From an uncultured Microbulbifer sp. (GTDB lineage: Bacteria; Pseudomonadota; Gammaproteobacteria; Pseudomonadales; Cellvibrionaceae): DNA of 64,000 nucleotides. The notes under the pieces were generated by a model. The model saw only the letters and a list, made by a program, of their open reading frames with translations, ran no database searches and was not told where the DNA came from. Positions 58,901 through 64,000 of this stretch are shown piece by piece. The translations under genes and the position numbers were made by a program. Location: positions 186,001 through 250,000 of the forward strand of contig NZ_CANNGQ010000004.1 in the NCBI RefSeq assembly GCF_947504145.1. The letters are read 5' to 3'. How positions within the stretch are numbered: the stretch's first letter is position 1; every line of letters begins with the position of its first letter.

Positions 58901-61900
58901 ATGTCTTCCTCTTCCGCACCGTCATCTCCCTGAGCCAGATAGCGCAGAGCTTCCCCCACTGCCTCGCTGACCGGTGGCAGATCGGTGGAAGCGGCAACTG
59001 CATCCACCAGATCCAATAGTTCGTTGTGGCCCTGCTCCAGCGCCGCCCAGAGTGCAGGCTCCTCTTCCAGGTGCCCATCAATGACCTGGCGGTAAACAGC
59101 CAGCAGCAACAGGGATAGCTCCTGCAGAGCAGGGAGCTGTGCCTGACCGGCGGCCTGTTGCAACACGTCCAGCTCTTCCGCCACTGGCAACAGGATGGAT
59201 CTGTCACCCGGATGCTGGCGCCACTGGTTCAGCATCTGGTCGGCATCCAGCAGTACTTTCATGCCGTCGGCCATGATCACCGCCAGCAATTGCGGATCCA
59301 CGGCTTTTGGCTCGTTCGCTTCGCGTTCGCGAATCAGGTGACCGACCGCGCGCTCCTGCAGCTCGGCAACACGGGCAAGGAATTGCTCGCTGCGCGCCAC
59401 ATGCAACGGTTCACTGTTATAGATCTGCTGAAGTACCGCCTGTACATAGCGGCGCGCGTCGCTGATCAGCTCGAAAATATCGCTGTCGATGGCAACCTGA
59501 TAGGTGCGCAGCTCCTTGGCGAAACGCTCCAGTGGCGCCATCAGCTCGGCCACCTGGGTGACCTCCGCCATATGCGCGGAGCCTTTCAGGGTGTGCAGGG
59601 CGCGGTGCAATGGATCCGATGGCACTCCGTAGAGTGGCGCGGCGCGCTCCATTTCGCTGAGGAATTCTTCCACCGTGGCTAGGTGGGTTTCCGCCTCTTG
59701 AGCGAAAATTTCCCACAACTGGGCGTTTTCATCGGCGTCGACATCTGCCTCGGCAGAATCTTCGAGTGAGGTATTGGATTGCGCAGAGCCCGCGGCGTCA
59801 GCGACGCTGGCGGATTGCAGCAGAGCCTCCGGCACTTCGCCGTGTGAGAGCTGCTTGGCCCAGGCCTCAAGCTCGGCAGTGCGGGCCGGATCCGGGTCGC
59901 CGGTGCGGGTGCGAAAGCCGTCGATCATGGAGGGCAACTTGGCCACCACCTGCTCAATCAACAGCGCGTGTCCACGGCCCGGGGCGACGGTTTCGTCGAT
60001 CACCCGGTTCAGCATGTTCTCGACCGCCCAAGACAGCTCGCCCACTTCCAGCGCTTCCACCATACGGCCGGAGCCTTTCAGGGTGTGGAAGCCACGACGA
60101 AATTCCACCAGCGCATCGCGGTTATCAAAATTGGCGGCCCACTGGGGGAAGTAGTGCTCGATGGTCTCCAGCACCTCACCGGCTTCCTCGAGGAAGATTT
60201 CGACAATTTCATCGTCGATAATGCTGGTGTCATCATCCTCCTCCAGAACCGGCGCTTGCGGCGCGGGTGCAGTGGATGGTTCCTCATTGGACTCGGCAAC
60301 ACCTGTTGTTTCGGCAAAATCGAAGTCAGACGCGGTGTCGGCTTCACTGTCACCGGCGAACCAGCTTTCTTCGATCAGCGATGGCTCGTCGGCACCTTCG
60401 CTTGCGGTTTCCGGTTGCACGGATTCTTCGCCAGACGCGTCGAATACCGGCTCCGACAGGGCCGCCAGCGCGTCATCACTCACAGGGGCTTCGGGTGCTG
60501 CCTCTGCCACTGCGTCTTCAGCGGTGGCTTCAACGCCTGCCTCAACACCGACTTCGTCCAGATCGAGGGTATATTCAAAGCTGTCGAGAGCACTCTGCTC
60601 TTCGGACTCAACCGCCGGTGCTGACTGAGCTTCCGGCGCATCCGCAAACGGCTGTACCTGCTCGTCAGTTGCAGCTGCTTTGGCTACCGCACCTTCGCCA
60701 TCGGCGACTGCATAGCCAAGGGTGGCAACACTGTCTTCCGCCAGGGCCAACAGCATATCCGCGTCTTCAATGCCGTCGGCACGACGCTCGAGGTAGTATT
60801 CAACACTGGTCACCGCGTCCGCGAGGGTATCCAGCAATTTCCAGTCCGGCTGATCGCCGGCATTGATCAGGCGCTCTTCGATATAGCTTTTGCAGGCGCC
60901 GACGATCTCTGCCGCACGCTGGTAACCCACCATATCCAGGCCGCCGCAGACTTCCTGCAGGCGCTTGGGTACCTGGGACAGGTGACCGGCATCCCAATGG
61001 CTGGCGATGTACTCCACCACCGCCTCTTTGACGGTTTCCAGGCCGATGCGCGCTTCGCGCAGCACCTGCTCGGTGGCCTCGCCCATCAATGGCGAGTCAC
61101 TGTCAATTTTCTTATCGCGCTCGGCAGCGGCCGCCAGGCCACTGTCCAGCTGCACCAGTTCCGAGGCCGCCTGCATCAGCAGGTCGTCGGGAGCCTGGCT
61201 ACGCGAAGCGTCGCGCAGGTATTCGTAAATACTGCGCGCGCGGGTGCGCTGGTTTTCCAGCCCCAGCACACCCAGAGTATCGGCAATACGCTTCGCCACA
61301 ATCGCCGTGTCCGCAAGCGGCGGGCGTTCGCTGTTGGCGATGCTCGGATCCAGTGCTTCACGCACACTGGCGAGCTCTTCACGCAATGCGGCGACAGCGG
61401 TTCCCATCGCTTCCGGCCCCATGGCCAGCGCGTCTTCGGTATCCGGACGCGGCGTGCCGGGAACGGCCTGGTCGAGTGCGTATTTCTGGTAGAGGGCCTG
61501 CGTACGCGGACCATTGGGGCCGCACAGGTAAACGTAGAACAGCAGGTTGCGGCTCAGATCGCGATCCGGACGCAAATCCAGGACGCGCGCGCCCTGCCCC
61601 TGCAGCAGACGGAATTCCACATCGATACGACGAAGCAACTGACGCAGGGCCGGCAGCACATTGACGCGGTGATCGGCGATGCCTTCGAGCAGCCCCTGAA
61701 GAATTTCCCACAGGTGCTGGCGCTGGCTGCCGCTGTACAACAGCGACATCTTTTCACTGACTTTATTCAGGTAGGCAAGGCTTTCGCCGCTGTTTACATC
61801 GCGGATCAGTGACGCTGCAGCGACGTGGTACATCTTGCGCAGCTTGAGCACCAGCTCCTGCAGCTTGGCATTATTGGAAAGCAGCGGTTGGCGATTGCCC

Positions 61901-62388
61901 GTCGCGTAATCCAGTGCGCTGAGGTCTGGAGCAAACAACGCCCCCTCGGTGATCAGGCGCTCGCGGCGCACCGCGCGCAGATCGTTCAGAAGGGGAAGTA
62001 GCAGTACCGGATTATCGCGGCGCTGGAAGGCAATTTTTTCCAGGTACAGCGGGAGTTCCAGTAGCGCACGCATGAGGAATTCGCGAGTTTCATCGCTGTT
62101 TTCCACTTCGCCACTGGCCAGGGCGTGCACCAGCTGCTCCATCTCTTCGGCGAGCATGGCGGCGCCGGTCAGCTCTGCCATGTGCAGGCTACCGTGCACC
62201 TGGTGGATCAGGTCGAGACAGCTTTTCAGCAGGCCGGAAGGATCACCGGCACTGTCTGCGAAAGAAGAGTCCGCAGAGGAAGAGTCCGAGGCAAAGGTTT
62301 CCAGCTGCTGTCGCGCCTGCGCCAGCGTCTCGTTGATTTCGCCTATCAGCCAATCCAGGGCTACAAAATTGGGATTGTCGCGACTCAC
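55951..62388 (-). CDS. chpA: Pilus chemosensory hybrid histidine kinase ChpA
   Basis: The GTG at 62388 has GAGGA upstream and gives 2145 residues. The N-terminal part (about 1-600) has two Hpt-like or FimL-like modules without a full xHxxKG motif (VHGSLHM near 56, VCGGLDM near 480). Three canonical Hpt modules follow: FHTLKGSGRM (about 764), LHTLKGSAHM (about 930) and LHTFKGGARM (about 1369), separated by acidic linkers. Next are the dimer helices (about 1535), an HATPase with NAVDHGIES (about 1719) and DDGAGIN (about 1764), a CheW domain, and a receiver domain with MLLDIEMPRMDGF (about 2070) and GKPY. It controls twitching motility and cAMP in Pseudomonas. Confidence 0.94.
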   Translation of the reverse strand: MSRDNPNFVALDWLIGEINETLAQARQQLETFASDSSSADSSFADSAGDPSGLLKSCLDLIHQVHGSLHMAELTGAAMLAEEMEQLVHALASGEVENSDETREFLMRALLELPLYLEKIAFQRRDNPVLLLPLLNDLRAVRRERLITEGALFAPDLSALDYATGNRQPLLSNNAKLQELVLKLRKMYHVAAASLIRDVNSGESLAYLNKVSEKMSLLYSGSQRQHLWEILQGLLEGIADHRVNVLPALRQLLRRIDVEFRLLQGQGARVLDLRPDRDLSRNLLFYVYLCGPNGPRTQALYQKYALDQAVPGTPRPDTEDALAMGPEAMGTAVAALREELASVREALDPSIANSERPPLADTAIVAKRIADTLGVLGLENQRTRARSIYEYLRDASRSQAPDDLLMQAASELVQLDSGLAAAAERDKKIDSDSPLMGEATEQVLREARIGLETVKEAVVEYIASHWDAGHLSQVPKRLQEVCGGLDMVGYQRAAEIVGACKSYIEERLINAGDQPDWKLLDTLADAVTSVEYYLERRADGIEDADMLLALAEDSVATLGYAVADGEGAVAKAAATDEQVQPFADAPEAQSAPAVESEEQSALDSFEYTLDLDEVGVEAGVEATAEDAVAEAAPEAPVSDDALAALSEPVFDASGEESVQPETASEGADEPSLIEESWFAGDSEADTASDFDFAETTGVAESNEEPSTAPAPQAPVLEEDDDTSIIDDEIVEIFLEEAGEVLETIEHYFPQWAANFDNRDALVEFRRGFHTLKGSGRMVEALEVGELSWAVENMLNRVIDETVAPGRGHALLIEQVVAKLPSMIDGFRTRTGDPDPARTAELEAWAKQLSHGEVPEALLQSASVADAAGSAQSNTSLEDSAEADVDADENAQLWEIFAQEAETHLATVEEFLSEMERAAPLYGVPSDPLHRALHTLKGSAHMAEVTQVAELMAPLERFAKELRTYQVAIDSDIFELISDARRYVQAVLQQIYNSEPLHVARSEQFLARVAELQERAVGHLIREREANEPKAVDPQLLAVIMADGMKVLLDADQMLNQWRQHPGDRSILLPVAEELDVLQQAAGQAQLPALQELSLLLLAVYRQVIDGHLEEEPALWAALEQGHNELLDLVDAVAASTDLPPVSEAVGEALRYLAQGDDGAEEEDIDLSEYGIDSSEFSFADEASTGEAAEHEVVGVDVSEEETESDEVSFSFDDLVAAESAADASESGSESQAAVPAAESEEPELTVEWLESELATEDVSVEESAPVVEPVEPEHSVFAEDIPASVSEPVVSESVISEPVTDSVESGPAVAASAGGISEGQRALLADIDPDVVEVFLEEAGELVDELEELIQNWEQSPDDAEAPEALKRVLHTFKGGARMAALMGLGEVAHRFETVIENMQRGSSPSAEFFADAHSIYDRLAAGVETVRAWMGGDELEPFCALLETQWADEQVAEDASPVDYGMESDEELPVATHAVEEPVAPPEDPAPEVEVIEKGNALQPHAPAAAGNVLPFVRKSKEVGDRDGGQSRNQPQEMVRVASELLEELVNLAGETSISRGRLEEQVGEFGTALDEMDSTLSRLNEQLRRLDKETEAQILFRQEQLAEQDGDFDPLEMDRYSSIQQLSRSLLESTSDLLELKQTLGHKARDTETLLLQQSRVNTELQEGLMRSRMVPFSRLVPRLRRIVRQVSAELSKQVDLVFSNVEGELDRSMLERMVAPLEHMLRNAVDHGIESPAERRDAGKAERGRISVALAREGSEVVITISDDGAGINLMRVREKAIESGLMRADAELSNNEIMQFILQAGFSTADKVTQISGRGVGMDVVSAEIKQIGGSVTIGSQIGQGTEFVVRLPFTVSVNRALMVKVGDDLFALPLNTIEGIVRLSPFELEHYYRTPEARFEYAGEPYQVNYFGSLLQSSAQPRLAVEDMQMPVLLVRSENTAMALQVDAIMGSREIVVKSLGPQFASVQGVSGATVTGDGTVVVILDAHALLRKHSALLARPEAPLLKELPEVSGREEPVTQKLVMVVDDSVTVRKVTTRFLEREGFRVITAKDGQDAIIQLQDVIPDVMLLDIEMPRMDGFEVARNIRSSSRLRDIPIIMITSRTGKKHRDHALSLGVNHYLGKPYQEEVLLSAIHDFTEAEAEV

Positions 62389-62526
62389 GCCAAGTCCTCG
62401 GTAATTCAGGTTGCTCGCTGACAGGCGGCAGTCAACCGCGGACGCCACCCATCTGCTGCTTTACACCCCGGGGCCGCGAGCCCCGGCAGTGTCCGCATTG
62501 TTGTCGTTATCAGTATCTGCGGAGGA

Positions 62527-64000
62527 TCAGGCCATGGCCCGCTCATCGCGCTCTTCTGCGGAGAGCGCCGCGAGACTGTCTTCTTCGGCGGCAACGCCTT
62601 CAACGGTCTCTTCTTCCAGCATCGGGAACTCTTCGGAGAGTTCCGCCAGGTCGCCATCATACAGATCGCTCTCGCCTTCCACTTCGTCTGCGTTGGGCAG
62701 TTTGAAGCCGGCAACGGAGTCGCGCAGGGCGGAGGCGGTCTGAGCCAGGTTACCAATGGACTGTGCCGTAGCCTGGGTACCGGCGGAAGTCTGCGAGGTA
62801 ATTTCCTGAATCACGTTCATCGTGTTGGAGATGTGACCCGCGGACGACGCCTGCTGGCGCGCCGCGTTGGAGATGTTCTGAATCAAGGAGGCGAGGTTGG
62901 TGGATACCGTTTCGATCTCCTCCAGGGCAACACCGGCGTCCTGCGCCAGGCGGGCACCGCGCACCACCTCGGTGGTGGTGGATTCCATCGAAACAACCGC
63001 TTCGTTGGTGTCCGACTGAATCGCTTTTACCAGGCCTTCAATCTGCTTGGTGGCCGCTGCGGAACGTTCTGCAAGGCGCTGAACCTCGTCCGCAACCACC
63101 GCGAAGCCTCGGCCTGCGTCACCGGCCATAGAGGCCTGGATCGCCGCGTTCAATGCCAGGATGTTGGTCTGGTCGGCAATGTCGTTAATCAGGCTTACGA
63201 TGTCGCCAATCTCCTGGGAAGATTCACCCAGTCGTTTGATTCGCTTGGACGTGTCCTGAATCTGCTCGCGGATGGTATCCATGCCCTTGATGGTGTTCTG
63301 TACCACCTTGGAGCCATTGCTCGCGATCTGTACCGAGCGCTCGGCTACCTGGGCCGATTCAGCGGCGTTGGCAGATACCTGGTCAATGGTTACGGCCATT
63401 TCGTTAACGGCCGCAGATGCACCAGCAATTTCCTGAGCCTGGTGCTCGGAGGCCTCGGCCAGGTGCAGGGCGGTCTGCTGGGTTTCCTGGGACAGGGAAG
63501 ATACTTCCTGTGCCGCGCCATTGATTCGGGAAACCAGAACCCGCAGCTGGTCAATGGTGTAGTTGATGGAGTCTGCGATCGCACCGGTGAAGGCCTCGGT
63601 TACCGTCGCGGTAGTGGTCAAGTCACCATCGGCGAGGTCGGCCAGCTCGTCCAGCAGCTGCATAATCGCCTGCTGGTTACGCTCGTTGGTTTCGGTCTCT
63701 TCTTTCAGGGTACGGCGGGTACCGGAGAAGGCGGTAACCATCATGCCGAAGATCAACAGTACAAACACACCGGCAATAATGGCGATGGTCTGGTTGTTCG
63801 GCTGACGCTCACCAGAGAGGCTTACGATTCGGTCGTTCAGGGTCGACAGGGCTTCCAGCAGCTGAGGCGAGGAAGCGGAGATGCCGTCCGCGGCCTGACG
63901 GGTGGCAAACAGAGCCGGGGTCGCCTCGAAGATCTCACGTACGGAGGAGCTCACGAATTCGAACAGCTCGGTAATTTCTTCCAGAGACTCGCGGGCCTCG
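62527..64000 (-). CDS. pilJ: Type IV pilus methyl-accepting chemoreceptor PilJ (partial, start outside window)
   Basis: The frame stays open to the window edge, so the start is missing; the internal ATG/GTG-like codons are not the start. The visible part holds the end of the periplasmic PilJ domain, a membrane helix ([18 protein letters not shown]), a HAMP-like segment with [20 protein letters not shown], and the methyl-accepting signalling domain. Its hairpin tip is near [21 protein letters not shown] short acidic tail ends the protein. PilJ passes pilus signals to ChpA. pilK and chpB are not found between pilJ and chpA/chpC. Confidence 0.94.
   Translation of the reverse strand, partial: EARESLEEITELFEFVSSSVREIFEATPALFATRQAADGISASSPQLLEALSTLNDRIVSLSGERQPNNQTIAIIAGVFVLLIFGMMVTAFSGTRRTLKEETETNERNQQAIMQLLDELADLADGDLTTTATVTEAFTGAIADSINYTIDQLRVLVSRINGAAQEVSSLSQETQQTALHLAEASEHQAQEIAGASAAVNEMAVTIDQVSANAAESAQVAERSVQIASNGSKVVQNTIKGMDTIREQIQDTSKRIKRLGESSQEIGDIVSLINDIADQTNILALNAAIQASMAGDAGRGFAVVADEVQRLAERSAAATKQIEGLVKAIQSDTNEAVVSMESTTTEVVRGARLAQDAGVALEEIETVSTNLASLIQNISNAARQQASSAGHISNTMNVIQEITSQTSAGTQATAQSIGNLAQTASALRDSVAGFKLPNADEVEGESDLYDGDLAELSEEFPMLEEETVEGVAAEEDSLAALSAEERDERAMA

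Overview
The window reads as a chromosomal segment of a gammaproteobacterium, probably a marine Cellvibrionales or Microbulbifer-like species. This is inferred from gene content and order only: pilMNOPQ-aroK-aroB, orn divergent from rsgA-rhodanese-psd, pilJ-chpA-chpC, gltB-gltD, and a TonB-dependent receptor next to a TPR sulfotransferase. No rRNA, tRNA, insertion sequence, prophage or CRISPR array was seen. Coding density is high and most intergenic gaps are short.

Layout. 0.2-10 kb: a UxaA-type dehydratase, a tiny membrane protein, PepB-like aminopeptidase, a B-box/TPR membrane protein convergent with a rhomboid protease that also has a helical-repeat tail, a large MscS-type channel and a DUF6515-like protein. 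10.5-14.5 kb: an omega-amino-acid transaminase and a succinate-semialdehyde dehydrogenase, divergent from a LysR regulator with a clear T-N11-A operator between them; together they look like a GABA/beta-alanine degradation unit. 14.5-17 kb: small genes, including a 48-residue membrane peptide, a methyltransferase, an internally deleted PaiB remnant, an acetyltransferase and a YaeR-like VOC protein. 17-25 kb: a GtrB-like glycosyltransferase and three exported hydrolases. 24.8-31.3 kb: sulfotransferase, TonB receptor, nitrilase-family amidase and MFS carrier, a likely uptake and processing locus whose two promoter regions share a CTGGnCCAG palindrome. 31.3-39 kb: orn, rsgA, rhodanese, psd, MFS, a degenerate HD-GYP protein, hemE. 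39.4-47.4 kb: gltBD and aroKB. 47.4-64 kb: the type IV pilus assembly operon pilMNOPQ, mrcA (PBP1A), and the pilus chemosensory genes chpC, chpA and pilJ (cut by the window end).

The most unusual signal is not a gene. Six intergenic elements of about 115-135 bp (near 1.9, 11.9, 21.8, 34.0, 39.1 and 39.3 kb) each fold into a long outer stem of 20-31 bp enclosing two small hairpins whose loops carry AGGAT or AGGGAT. The outer arms differ strongly between copies but stay complementary within each copy, and the first inner hairpin also covaries (three different stems). The core and one outer tail are conserved. The elements fall into two subfamilies, occur in both orientations, lie in convergent or co-directional gaps and never in a divergent promoter region. 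They account for several spurious small reading frames. They look like a structured mobile or regulatory repeat family whose shape, not sequence, is selected.
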